A DNA stretch of 64,000 nt, taken from the NCBI RefSeq assembly GCF_001280435.1, contig NZ_LBIP01000016.1:62001-126000 (forward strand), given 5' to 3'. The DNA is from Mangrovimonas xylaniphaga. GTDB taxonomy: Bacteria > Bacteroidota > Bacteroidia > Flavobacteriales > Flavobacteriaceae. Both the position numbers and the translations under genes were made by a program. The notes below the pieces were generated by a model, which worked only from the letters and a program-made list of their open reading frames with translations, did not search any database and was not told the DNA's origin. Positions 20,539-29,803 of the stretch are shown piece after piece (the first letter of the stretch is position 1; each line of letters opens with the position of its first letter).

Positions 20539-21225
20539 ATGACCAGAGAACAACATCACAGACGATGGAACGAGATAAAAACCAATGATTCATGGGCCAT
20601 TTTTAAAATCATGGGGGAATTTGTTAATGGCTACGAAAAGTTAAGCCTTATAGGTCCCTGTGTATCCATCTTTGGATCGGCCAGAACAAAACCTGACCAC
20701 AAATATTATAAACTGGCCGAAAACATTGCCGAGAAAATTGTCAACCAAGGCTACGGTATCATTACAGGTGGTGGCCCCGGTATTATGGAAGCTGGGAACA
20801 AAGGTGCCCATATTGCCGGAGGCACTTCGGTAGGACTCAACATAGAATTACCGTTCGAACAACATGACAACCCTTATATCGATTCTGATAAGAGCTTGGA
20901 TTTTGACTATTTCTTCGTGCGAAAGGTCATGTTTGTAAAATACTCACAAGGCTTTGTAGTGATGCCCGGAGGTTTTGGAACTTTGGATGAATTGTTTGAA
21001 TCCATCACCCTTATTCAGACCCACAAAATTGAGCGTTTCCCCATTATTTTGGTGGTGAGCGAATTTTGGAACGGCCTCATGGATTGGATCAAATCTACCC
21101 TTTTGGAAGCTGGCAACATCAGCCCAGAAGATTTAGACCTTTTTCATATTGTGGACACCCCGGAAGAAGTTATTGATATTCTAGATGAATTCTACCAAGA
21201 ATTCAACTTGAGTCCAAATTTCTAA
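20539..21225 (+). CDS. LOG-family (TIGR00730) Rossmann-fold protein
   Basis: Lysine-decarboxylase-like nucleotide hydrolase family. Characterised members are cytokinin riboside 5'-monophosphate phosphoribohydrolases, or release base from AMP-like nucleotides (PpnN-type). It has an N-terminal extension, then SIFGSARTKPDH, GIITGGGPGIMEAGNKGA and the catalytic PGGFGTLDELFE. Length 228. A TACCTTTT promoter-like box lies at 20518-20525. The physiological substrate in this organism is unknown. Confidence 0.88.
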   Translation: MTREQHHRRWNEIKTNDSWAIFKIMGEFVNGYEKLSLIGPCVSIFGSARTKPDHKYYKLAENIAEKIVNQGYGIITGGGPGIMEAGNKGAHIAGGTSVGLNIELPFEQHDNPYIDSDKSLDFDYFFVRKVMFVKYSQGFVVMPGGFGTLDELFESITLIQTHKIERFPIILVVSEFWNGLMDWIKSTLLEAGNISPEDLDLFHIVDTPEEVIDILDEFYQEFNLSPNF

Positions 21226-21466
21226 CACACTTAACTCCTTGTATCAAAACAACATAACAAAAACAACAGGTTTCAACATTAAATCTATGATATTAAAGGT
21301 TTTCTTTTCACACAAAACTTTGTAATATTATATTTTATATGGAAGGATGCAGGGCGTTTTGTAACTCTCCAAAAAACTATAATTAAAAAAAATACGTTAG
21401 TAAAGTAACTTGCCTTTTGTCATGTTTTGTGCCTTTGGCAAGCCGATTAATGATTGTTCTAGCACA

Positions 21467-24298
21467 TTGAAAATATATTTCAAACTCATTCTCGTGCTCT
21501 TGATTAGCACCTCCGCTTTTTCTCAAAACAAAATTGAGATGCAAGCCATTTTCGATGTTCCCAACAAAACCATTCAAATTAAGCAGTACATTGCTTGGAA
21601 GAATACCTCAAAGGACACCTTAAAAACCATCTACCTAAACGACTGGAACAATAGTTATTCTACCAAAAACACGCCTTTGGCCACTCGTTTTACGGAAGAA
21701 TTCAATAACAAGTTCCACTTTGCCAAAAGCGACCAACGTGGCTATACCATTGTAACTTCGGTAAAGGACACCTTGGGTGTTGAGTTACCTTACGACCGAA
21801 TAAAGGACCATCTAGATGTTTTGAAAATAGATTTGAATACGCCTTTGCCTCCTGGCGAAAACTATACTATTATTTTACATTACAACCTACTGGTTCCCAA
21901 TAACACTTTTACAGGTTATGGGGTCTCTGACGGTATGGATTTTAATCTGAAGTATTGGTATTTGGCACCAGCCGTATATGATGGCGAATGGCATTATTAC
22001 AGTAATAAAAACTTGGATGATTTCTATACACCACCTGCCGAAATAACCTTGGAAGTAGTACACCCTAGAAACTATGCCTTGATTTCTGAACTAAATACCA
22101 TTTCTTTAAGACAAACAGACTCTACACAAACTGTAGTTTTGAATGGTAAAAACAGGGTAAACACCAATTTTGTTTTAACGAAATTCCCTAATTATAAATA
22201 TGTAAAAGCCAATAATGTCACGGTGGTTACCAACATTGATGACGGCGGGCTAAAACCTCATGAAAGAGCCTTAGTTGTGGACAAAATTGTCAACTTTATG
22301 AGTGAGAACATGATTCCATATCCACATGATCGCCTTTTACTTACAGAAATCGAGTACAAAAAGAATCCGCTGTACGGACTCAACCAGTTGCCAAACTTTA
22401 TTCGACCTTTCCCCGATGGATTTCAGTATGAATTAAAGTTATTGAAAACAGCCCTGAACAATTATCTTGAAAACACCTTATTGCTCAATCCAAGGGATGA
22501 TTATTGGTTTAAGGATGGGTTGCAAGTGTACTTCTTGATGAAATATATTGAGGAGTATTACCCAGACATGAAATTTCTAGGGATGTTGGCAGACATTTGG
22601 GGAATCCGGGCTTTTCACGCTTCAGACCTTAAGTACAACGATCAATACAACTTGTTTTTCATGCAAATGGCACGTACCAATAGAGATCAACCGCTTACCA
22701 TGCCCAAAGATTCCCTATTAAAATTCAATGCCAATATTGCGGGTAAATATAAAGCAGGAGTTGGTCTGAAGTATTTGGGCGATTTTATCCAACCTGAAAT
22801 TTTGGACCAAACCATTTCCCAATATTTTGAAGCACATCATGAACAGCTTTCTTATTCCAAAGATTTTGAAGCCCTATTGAAACAAAACACCTCCAAAGAC
22901 ATTGATTGGTTCTTTGAAGATTACATCAATACGAGGAAGAAAATTGATTTTAAAATCAAAAATGTAAAACGCGAAAATGATTCGATAAGCCTGACCATAA
23001 AAAATAAACGGCATAACTCGATGCCGGTATCCTTTTTTACAATGGCAGAGGACAGTGTGCTTTCCAAAACTTGGATTGAGAATATTCATGGCAGCAGGAC
23101 CATTAAAATTCCAGAAGACAGTATTGACAAATTGGTACTTAACTATGATAAAGTTATTCCTGAAATCAACCTAAGAGACAATTGGAAATCTCCCAAAGGC
23201 TGGTTTTTTAATAACAAACCTTTGCAAATTCGCCTATTCAAGGATATTGAAGATCCTAATTATAACCAAGTATTCGTGATGCCAATTATTGAATACCGCA
23301 ATATTTACGATGGTTTAACCCTTGGTACCAAACTCTACAATAAAACCTTATTACGCAAGCGTCTCAACTATAAGTTTTCACCTAAATACGCTACCCATTC
23401 CAATATTTTAACGGGGTCCGCATCCGTATCCTATACTCATAATTTGGAAAATCAGGATTTATACAACATTACATACGGCTTACATTCCAGCTATTCTTCT
23501 TTTGCTAAAGATGCCTTTGTGTCTATTTTCACTCCTTCCCTAACCTTTAGTTTTAGGGATGACAAGAACTTTAGATCCAACCAATCGCAATATATCAACA
23601 TGCGCTATGTAGATATATCAAGAACCTATAACGATCCTTTAGTAGTACCGTCCGAAACGCCGGATTATGGTGTTTTCAACATACGCTACATCTACGCTAA
23701 CCCAGGTTTGGTGAACTATTCCAAATGGTATACCGATTTTCAGTTGGCTGACAAATTTGGAAAGTTGGCCGTGAATTATGAGTACAGAAAGCTTTACCAA
23801 AACAACCGCCAATTAAATTTAAGATTCTTTGCCGGAACTTTTATCTACAACAACAACGCAGATGATTCCGATTATTTTAGTTTTGCACTAGATAGACCTA
23901 CGGACTACCTTTTTGATTATGATTATTTGGGACGCTCTGAGCAATCAGGGATTTTCAGTCAGCAAATTATCATTGCGGAAGGAGGTTTTAAATCGAAATT
24001 GGATCCGGCATTTGCCAACCAATGGATGGCAACCATGAACCTGAGTACCACCATTTGGCGCTATATTGAAGCCTATGGAGACATGGGAGTTGTAAAAAAC
24101 AAATATAATAATGCCGAATTTGTCTACGACTCGGGTATCAAACTTGATTTGGTCACCGATTATTTTGAAATCTACTTCCCCATCTATTCCAATTTAGGAT
24201 GGGAAGTAGGCCAACCGGAATACGACCAAAAAATTCGCTTCAAGTTTACGGTAGACCCTAAAGCGCTTCTGGGACTGTTCCGCAGAAGGTGGTTTTAG
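21467..24298 (+). CDS. degenerate M1-peptidase-like domain fused to a predicted outer-membrane beta-barrel
   Basis: I start this gene at TTG 21467, which gives a textbook signal peptide (MKIYFKLILVLLISTSAFSQ). In-frame ATGs at 21410 and 21422 lie in or before a promoter-like TGCCTTTG (21429-21436). Residues ~20-480 follow the M1 aminopeptidase N layout (N-terminal beta saddle, then catalytic-domain positions). Where M1 enzymes carry GxMEN, HExxH and the distal Glu of W-x-N-E-G, this protein has KNPLYGLNQLP, LLKTALNNYLEN and YWFKDGLQVYF. All zinc ligands are therefore lost. The last ~370 residues are alternating strands with aromatic girdles and end in Phe (RRRWF), as in outer-membrane barrels. 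Probably a pseudopeptidase anchored in the outer membrane. Role unknown. Confidence 0.75.
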   Translation: MKIYFKLILVLLISTSAFSQNKIEMQAIFDVPNKTIQIKQYIAWKNTSKDTLKTIYLNDWNNSYSTKNTPLATRFTEEFNNKFHFAKSDQRGYTIVTSVKDTLGVELPYDRIKDHLDVLKIDLNTPLPPGENYTIILHYNLLVPNNTFTGYGVSDGMDFNLKYWYLAPAVYDGEWHYYSNKNLDDFYTPPAEITLEVVHPRNYALISELNTISLRQTDSTQTVVLNGKNRVNTNFVLTKFPNYKYVKANNVTVVTNIDDGGLKPHERALVVDKIVNFMSENMIPYPHDRLLLTEIEYKKNPLYGLNQLPNFIRPFPDGFQYELKLLKTALNNYLENTLLLNPRDDYWFKDGLQVYFLMKYIEEYYPDMKFLGMLADIWGIRAFHASDLKYNDQYNLFFMQMARTNRDQPLTMPKDSLLKFNANIAGKYKAGVGLKYLGDFIQPEILDQTISQYFEAHHEQLSYSKDFEALLKQNTSKDIDWFFEDYINTRKKIDFKIKNVKRENDSISLTIKNKRHNSMPVSFFTMAEDSVLSKTWIENIHGSRTIKIPEDSIDKLVLNYDKVIPEINLRDNWKSPKGWFFNNKPLQIRLFKDIEDPNYNQVFVMPIIEYRNIYDGLTLGTKLYNKTLLRKRLNYKFSPKYATHSNILTGSASVSYTHNLENQDLYNITYGLHSSYSSFAKDAFVSIFTPSLTFSFRDDKNFRSNQSQYINMRYVDISRTYNDPLVVPSETPDYGVFNIRYIYANPGLVNYSKWYTDFQLADKFGKLAVNYEYRKLYQNNRQLNLRFFAGTFIYNNNADDSDYFSFALDRPTDYLFDYDYLGRSEQSGIFSQQIIIAEGGFKSKLDPAFANQWMATMNLSTTIWRYIEAYGDMGVVKNKYNNAEFVYDSGIKLDLVTDYFEIYFPIYSNLGWEVGQPEYDQKIRFKFTVDPKALLGLFRRRWF

Positions 24299-24400
24299 CG
24301 ATTTCTCAGCGAAAATGCTATTTTTTGCATTATTATAATTTTTTTACAAAAAAAGAGTATTTTCCTTATCAAATCATCAAAATTATAACACATTCCATCG

Positions 24401-24431
24401 TTGTAAAGCTTCGAAAGATTACCTAAATTTG
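24401..24431 (+). promoter_or_regulatory. Promoter of the E1 alpha/beta gene
   Basis: TTG at 24401-24403 and TAAATTTG at 24424-24431 with a 20-bp spacer. The ATG follows 22 bp later. Confidence 0.6.
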
Positions 24432-24453
24432 CAACAACTATAAAATCGACACT

Positions 24454-26865
24454 ATGCAAACTGAAACAACCACTATACAAGACATAACCTTTGATGATTT
24501 TAAACAAGAAGTTATCAACGATTATAAAACTGCTGTCACCAGTAGAGAGTGTAGTTTGCTAGGAAGAAGAGAAGTACTTACTGGGAAAGCTAAGTTTGGA
24601 ATTTTTGGAGACGGAAAGGAAGTACCTCAATTAGCCTGGGCCAAAGCTTTCAAAAATGGAGACTTTAGATCTGGCTATTACAGAGACCAAACTTTTATGA
24701 TGGCCATTGGCGAATTGACCGTGCAACAGTTTTTTGCTGGTTTATATGCGCATCCTAGCCTTGAAGCCGATCCAATGTCTGCTGGACGTCAAATGGGAGG
24801 TCACTTTGGCACCCATAGTTTAGATGCCAATGGCAATTGGAAGGACTTGACCAAACAAAAGAACTCCAGTGCCGACATCTCTCCTACCGCTGGGCAAATG
24901 CCACGATTGTTGGGATTGGCACAAGCCTCTAAAATCTACCGAAATGTAAAAGGAATTGATACTACTAACTTTTCTGTAAAAGGAAACGAAGTAGCTTGGG
25001 GAACCATTGGTAACGCTAGTACCAGTGAAGGTTTGTTTTTTGAAACCATCAATGCTGCCGGTGTATTACAAGTGCCTATGGTAATTAGTGTTTGGGATGA
25101 CGAATACGGTATTTCAGTTCACGCCAAATATCAAACTACCAAGGAGAGTATTTCCGAGATATTAAAAGGATTCCAAAGAGATGAAAACGGTAATGGTTAT
25201 GAAATCCTAAAAGTAAACGGTTGGGATTATGTAGCTTTGATTGAAACGTATCAAGAAGCGGCTCGCATCGCCAGAGAAGAGCACGTACCTGTATTGATTC
25301 ACGTGTTGGAATTGACCCAACCACAAGGGCACTCTACTTCAGGATCGCATGAGCGTTATAAGAGTAAAGACCGTTTGGAATGGGAAACAGAGCACGACTG
25401 TATCTCAAAAATGCGCGAATGGATGCTTGCCAACAATATGGCAACCGAAGAAGAATTGCGCGAGATAGAAAAGACCATAAAGAAAGATGTTAGAAACATC
25501 AAAAATCTGGCTTGGGATGCTTATCTAAAGCCTATAAAAAAAGAACAACAGCAAGCTATCACCTTGCTTAACCAATTGGCAAATTCTAGCCACAACAAGG
25601 CATTTATTAGCAAATTGGCCAATGAGCTTTCAGAAAAAAAAGAACCGATTCGAAAAGATGTTATTTCTGTAGCTAGAAAGGCGTTACGTTACGTAATTAC
25701 AGAAAATACTGCTGAAAAAACAGCCCTTCAAAATTGGATCAACAAGTTTTTTGAAGAGGTACAACCTAAATACAGTTCACATCTATATTCAGAAAATGAA
25801 AAGTCGGCTTTAAATGTAAAAGAAGTTGTTCCTAGTTATGCTGATAATACAACTGATGTAGATGGCCGTGTGGTGATCCGTGATAACTTCGATGCTATCT
25901 TCAACAAATATCCAAACACTTTGATTTTTGGTGAAGATTCTGGAAATATTGGAGATGTTAACCAAGGTTTGGAAGGCTTACAAGAAAAATACGGAGACCT
26001 CCGTATTTCTGATGCAGGAATTAGAGAAGCTACCATTTTAGGACAAGGAATTGGAATGGCCATGAGAGGTTTAAGACCCATTGCCGAAATCCAATATTTG
26101 GACTACCTAATGTACGCACTTCAAATTATGAGTGACGATTTGGCTACGCTACATTATCGTACGGCCGGTAGACAAAAAGCGCCTTTAATTGTTAGAACCC
26201 GAGGCCACAGACTGGAAGGTATTTGGCACTCTGGTTCCCAAATGGGAGGTATCATCAATTTGGTTCGCGGTATGCATGTTTTAGTACCTCGCAACATGAC
26301 CAAAGCTGCTGGTTTCTACAACACATTGTTGGAAAGTGACGAGCCTGCTTTGATTGTGGAATGCCTAAACGGATACCGACTTAAAGAAAAAATGCCAGAA
26401 AACCTTGGGGAGTTCAAAACACCTATTGGTGTCGTGGAAACCGTTAAGGAAGGTGCAGATATTACTTTGGTGTCTTACGGATCGACTTTAAATATTGTAG
26501 CGCAAACAGCTAAGGATTTATTGGAAGTTGGTATTGATGCTGAAGTTATTGATGTACAGTCATTGTTACCATTCGATTTGAACCACGACATCCTGAAAAG
26601 TGTTCAAAAAACAAATCGTTTGATGGTAATTGACGAGGATGTTCCTGGAGGTGCTTCGTCTTATATTTTGGATGAAATTTTGAATACCCAAAATGCTTTC
26701 CAATATTTAGACAGTCAACCTCAGACATTGACAGCTAAACAGCACAGACCTGCCTACGGTACAGATGGTGACTATTTCTCAAAACCTTCTGCCGAAGACA
26801 TTTTTGAAGCGGTTTACAACATGATGCATGAAACAAACCCTACAAACTTCCCAAGTTTGAGATAA
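24454..26865 (+). CDS. 2-oxoacid dehydrogenase E1, fused alpha and beta subunits
   Basis: Thiamine-diphosphate-dependent E1 of a branched-chain 2-oxoacid or pyruvate dehydrogenase type complex. The alpha half is residues ~1-420, and the beta (transketolase C-like) half is ~455-803, with FGEDSGNIGDVNQGLEGL and QIMSDDLATLHYRTAGR. The alpha half shows GxASTSEGLFFE and then SVWDDEYGISV. The usual GDG...NN(G)Y ThDP/Mg motif is thus altered to GNA...DDEYG. Such 800-residue fusions are common in flavobacteria, and the substrate is usually assigned to branched-chain 2-oxoacids. No E2 or E3 genes are nearby. Confidence 0.88.
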   Translation: MQTETTTIQDITFDDFKQEVINDYKTAVTSRECSLLGRREVLTGKAKFGIFGDGKEVPQLAWAKAFKNGDFRSGYYRDQTFMMAIGELTVQQFFAGLYAHPSLEADPMSAGRQMGGHFGTHSLDANGNWKDLTKQKNSSADISPTAGQMPRLLGLAQASKIYRNVKGIDTTNFSVKGNEVAWGTIGNASTSEGLFFETINAAGVLQVPMVISVWDDEYGISVHAKYQTTKESISEILKGFQRDENGNGYEILKVNGWDYVALIETYQEAARIAREEHVPVLIHVLELTQPQGHSTSGSHERYKSKDRLEWETEHDCISKMREWMLANNMATEEELREIEKTIKKDVRNIKNLAWDAYLKPIKKEQQQAITLLNQLANSSHNKAFISKLANELSEKKEPIRKDVISVARKALRYVITENTAEKTALQNWINKFFEEVQPKYSSHLYSENEKSALNVKEVVPSYADNTTDVDGRVVIRDNFDAIFNKYPNTLIFGEDSGNIGDVNQGLEGLQEKYGDLRISDAGIREATILGQGIGMAMRGLRPIAEIQYLDYLMYALQIMSDDLATLHYRTAGRQKAPLIVRTRGHRLEGIWHSGSQMGGIINLVRGMHVLVPRNMTKAAGFYNTLLESDEPALIVECLNGYRLKEKMPENLGEFKTPIGVVETVKEGADITLVSYGSTLNIVAQTAKDLLEVGIDAEVIDVQSLLPFDLNHDILKSVQKTNRLMVIDEDVPGGASSYILDEILNTQNAFQYLDSQPQTLTAKQHRPAYGTDGDYFSKPSAEDIFEAVYNMMHETNPTNFPSLR

Positions 26866-26890
26866 GCAATTTATTATCAACTTTATATAC

Positions 26891-26920
26891 AAAACCTTTT
26901 AGGACTTCCTAAAAGGTTTT
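26891..26920 (+). terminator. Terminator of the E1 fusion gene
   Basis: A 14-bp near-perfect hairpin AAAACCTTTTAGGA / TCCTAAAAGGTTTT followed by T's. Confidence 0.85.
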
Positions 26921-26951
26921 TTTATATTTATAAGGAACTCACATTCCTTGT

Positions 26952-28562
26952 ATGCTTACTCAACATGACAAACAGCGGTTAAGAAGCACTATTTTTAGGC
27001 ATCTTGACGGTATTGCTACGGCTACCACTGCCCATGCATTGCATGAAAAGGGTGTGCTCAATTACATATTGCAACAGCAACAAGTAGATCTAGAACAACT
27101 TACGGTAAAATTCAAGGCAAATGAGGGCTATTTAAATGTGGCTCTGCGAATTCTTTGTGCTCAAGGCTGGCTGAACCAAGAACCAATAACAAAGAACAAT
27201 ACCATTCAGTACGCTATTAATGACCAAAGTAAAAAGGCTTTTCAACTCATTCCATTGTACAAAGAAGCTGTTCAACTCCTATCCTATTCCGTGAAATTTC
27301 CAGAGGAACGCATTGGTCCGGATGCCTTTTTAGCATTGGAACGTATTTTCAAGAACTATGAAAATCATTTTGGATTGAAAAAACCGCCAGAAGATAGTCT
27401 GGAATTCCAAATTCTGAAACATATCGAAGGTGTAATAGTAGCCCCTATTATTGTGCTGATGGGAGTTCGCGGGCTGTTCCACAAATACTTTATGGAAGCC
27501 TCTTTTACTGCAGAAGAATACCATAGAAACCCTGAAAGTTTTAAAAAGATCCTAGACTTTTTTGCCTATTTGGGATGGTTTACCAAAAAAAAGAACACTT
27601 ATCAATTTACTGATACAGGTCTGTTTTTTGCCAAGCGAGCCACTGCTTATGGCGTTACCGTATCCTACCTCCCTACCTTTATAAATCTTGAAGCGCTTAT
27701 TTTTGGAAATCCCATCATCTTAAAAACCGATAATATAAACGAAACGGAAAAGCATGTAGACAGAGAAATGAATGTTTGGGGCAGCGGTGGCGCCCATTCC
27801 ACCTATTTCAAGGTCATAGATGAAGTGATTATTGAATTGTTCAACAAACCCATCGATGAGCAACCAAAAGGAATTTTAGACATGGGCTGTGGTAACGGAG
27901 CTTTTCTTCAACATATTTTCGATGTCATCGAACACCAAACCCTAAGAGGAAAAATGCTAGAGGAACATCCTTTACTTTTGGTTGGTGCCGACTTGAACCA
28001 AGCTGCATTGAAAGTCACCAGAGCCAATTTAATTTCTGCCGATATTTGGGCCAAAGTGATTTGGGGCGATGTAGGCAGACCTGATTTATTGGCTCAAGAC
28101 CTAAAAGAAGATTATGGTATCGATTTAGGAGATTTATTGAATGTAAGAACCTTTTTAGACCACAACAGGATTTGGACAGCGCCACAAAATCCTACCCAAA
28201 GAACCAGTATCTCTTCTGGTGCTTTCGCTTATAAAGGTGAGCGTCTTCAAAATAGCTTGGTGGAAGATTCGCTCCTAGAACATTTTCAGCGCTGGAAACC
28301 CTATGTGGAGCGGTTTGGCCTGCTAATTATAGAATTGCACACTATTGCTCCAGAATTGATAAGCAAAAACCTAGGCAAAACCCCAGCTACTGCCTATGAC
28401 GCCACCCATGGCTATAGCGACCAATATATCTTGGAAATTGATATCTTTATAGCCTTGGCGAAAGAGGCTGGATTGGCCCCGGTAGCACAGTATACCTCCA
28501 AATTCCCCAATAGTGACCTAGCAACAGTAAGTATTAATTTATTTAAAGGAGTTTCATCCTAG
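26952..28562 (+). CDS. class I SAM-dependent methyltransferase (AprA-related)
   Basis: A 536-residue protein. The N-terminal ~270 residues form winged-helix-like and helical modules (ALHEKGVLNYI..., ALRILCAQGWL, LDFFAYLGWF). A Rossmann methyltransferase domain follows with SAM motif I DMGCGNGAFLQ and motif II-like VGADLNQAALKV. The overall layout resembles AprA/CurA-type methyltransferases of polyketide loading modules and stand-alone bacterial relatives. No biosynthetic cluster surrounds it, so the substrate is unknown. It is followed 8 bp later by the DoxX gene. Confidence 0.78.
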   Translation: MLTQHDKQRLRSTIFRHLDGIATATTAHALHEKGVLNYILQQQQVDLEQLTVKFKANEGYLNVALRILCAQGWLNQEPITKNNTIQYAINDQSKKAFQLIPLYKEAVQLLSYSVKFPEERIGPDAFLALERIFKNYENHFGLKKPPEDSLEFQILKHIEGVIVAPIIVLMGVRGLFHKYFMEASFTAEEYHRNPESFKKILDFFAYLGWFTKKKNTYQFTDTGLFFAKRATAYGVTVSYLPTFINLEALIFGNPIILKTDNINETEKHVDREMNVWGSGGAHSTYFKVIDEVIIELFNKPIDEQPKGILDMGCGNGAFLQHIFDVIEHQTLRGKMLEEHPLLLVGADLNQAALKVTRANLISADIWAKVIWGDVGRPDLLAQDLKEDYGIDLGDLLNVRTFLDHNRIWTAPQNPTQRTSISSGAFAYKGERLQNSLVEDSLLEHFQRWKPYVERFGLLIIELHTIAPELISKNLGKTPATAYDATHGYSDQYILEIDIFIALAKEAGLAPVAQYTSKFPNSDLATVSINLFKGVSS

Positions 28563-28570
28563 CCCATTAT

Positions 28571-28954
28571 ATGAAAAAACCACATTCAGATTTTGCCTTA
28601 CTAATTTTAAGAGTTGTGTTTTCAGGATTAATGCTCACACATGGCATTCCTAAAATTCCAAGACTTTTTGCAACACCCATTGAATTTGCAGACCCCATAG
28701 GTTTGGGGGCTACCACTTCCTTAATATTGACATTAATAGCCGAAGTTTTAGCTCCAATAGCTGTAATTTTAGGTATTAAAACCAAACTGAGCAGCATTCC
28801 AATAATCATCACCATGGCAGTTGCTGCCTTTGTAGTCCATTTACAAGACCCTATTGGGAATAAAGAAAAAGCCTTGTTGTATCTTGCTGCTTATATCGCT
28901 ATATTTTTAATGGGACCTGGGAGTTACTCTTTGGATAATCGTTTAAAAAAATGA
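28571..28954 (+). CDS. DoxX-family membrane protein
   Basis: A four-helix DoxX protein of 127 residues. Helix 1 carries LRVVFSGLMLTHGIPKI, helix 2 GATTSLILTLIAEVLAPIAV, with GIKTKLSSIPIIITM and LLYLAAYIAIFLMGPGSYSLD thereafter, all standard for the family. It is probably membrane-redox or quinone related by family. It starts 8 bp after the methyltransferase stop and overlaps the DUF202 gene by ATGA, so these three form an operon. Confidence 0.9.
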   Translation: MKKPHSDFALLILRVVFSGLMLTHGIPKIPRLFATPIEFADPIGLGATTSLILTLIAEVLAPIAVILGIKTKLSSIPIIITMAVAAFVVHLQDPIGNKEKALLYLAAYIAIFLMGPGSYSLDNRLKK

Positions 28955-29223
28955 ACACTTCGGAAACCAAACCTAAATTAATCACTCGCGATTGGCTAGC
29001 TATTGAGCGTACTAAACTTGCCAATGAGCGCACCTTTTTGGCGTATTTTAGAACTGCAATCGTGTTTTTGGGAACGGGTATCACCATTTTAAAAATCGAA
29101 ATTTTCAACAGTATGAAACCCTTTGGAATCATTCTTATTACTGTTGCTCCCATTATTCTTTCCATTGGCATTGTTCGTTTAATTTACGTGAGACGATTGA
29201 TTAGAAAACACTACAATGCCTGA
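28951..29223 (+). CDS. DUF202-family membrane protein
   Basis: A 90-residue YidH-like protein. Conserved N-terminal LAIERTKLANERTFLAYFRTA, then two hydrophobic helices. Function unknown in the family. Overlaps the upstream DoxX gene by 4 bp. Confidence 0.9.
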   Translation: MNTSETKPKLITRDWLAIERTKLANERTFLAYFRTAIVFLGTGITILKIEIFNSMKPFGIILITVAPIILSIGIVRLIYVRRLIRKHYNA

Positions 29224-29236
29224 TTAAACATCATTT

Positions 29237-29713
29237 ATGCACACAGAAACCGTTTCTAATATCAAAAAAGAATTGCAGCACCGAAGCCATGAAGAGCTCA
29301 CCAACCTATGCCTTCGCTTGGCTCGTTTTAAAAAGGAAAACAAAGAGTTACTTACATACCTCCTTTTTGAATCGCATGACGAACAAGGCTACATTGATGC
29401 TGTAAAAATGGATATGGACTCCCAATTTGAACAGATCAATACCAACAGCTATTTCTACATCAAAAAAAGTGTGCGTAAAATTTTAAGAAGCGTGCAGAAG
29501 TATATTCGTTATTCCCTTAAAAAGGAAACCGAAGTGGAATTACTGCTCTATTTCTGCCATAAACTTAAGGACTTTAGCCCTTCTATATTTGAAAATGTCA
29601 CTTTAAACAATCTATTCGACCGGCAAATAAATGGGCTCAAAAAGAAAATTCCCGTGTTGCACGAAGATTTACAATACGACTATACTTTAGAATTGGAAGC
29701 GTTAACTGAATGA
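29237..29713 (+). CDS. hypothetical helical protein
   Basis: A 158-residue soluble, mostly helical and highly charged protein. It starts with a regular helix (IKKELQHRSHEELTNLCLRLARFK) and has a lysine-rich centre (SVRKILRSVQKYIRYSLKKETE). No family recognised. It follows the DUF202 gene by 13 bp, so it is likely the last gene of the methyltransferase-DoxX-DUF202 operon. Confidence 0.75.
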   Translation: MHTETVSNIKKELQHRSHEELTNLCLRLARFKKENKELLTYLLFESHDEQGYIDAVKMDMDSQFEQINTNSYFYIKKSVRKILRSVQKYIRYSLKKETEVELLLYFCHKLKDFSPSIFENVTLNNLFDRQINGLKKKIPVLHEDLQYDYTLELEALTE

Positions 29714-29750
29714 TTCAAAACCCAATTATCCTTTCAATTTAATGCCGCAA

Positions 29751-29780
29751 AAAAAAGCCAATGCAAGTGCATTGGCTTCA
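29751..29780 (-). terminator. Terminator of the last LamG gene
   Basis: Stem AAGCCAATGC / GCATTGGCTT with a 4-nt loop. The T-run is on the minus strand. The stem sequence is the same as that at 32041-32069. Confidence 0.8.
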
Positions 29781-29803
29781 TCACTAAAGGCATAATCTTT
29801 CGA

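Noticed and set aside
21467-24298. Active M1 aminopeptidase
   Set aside because: HExxH and the distal glutamate are absent, so calling it an active zinc peptidase is not supported.
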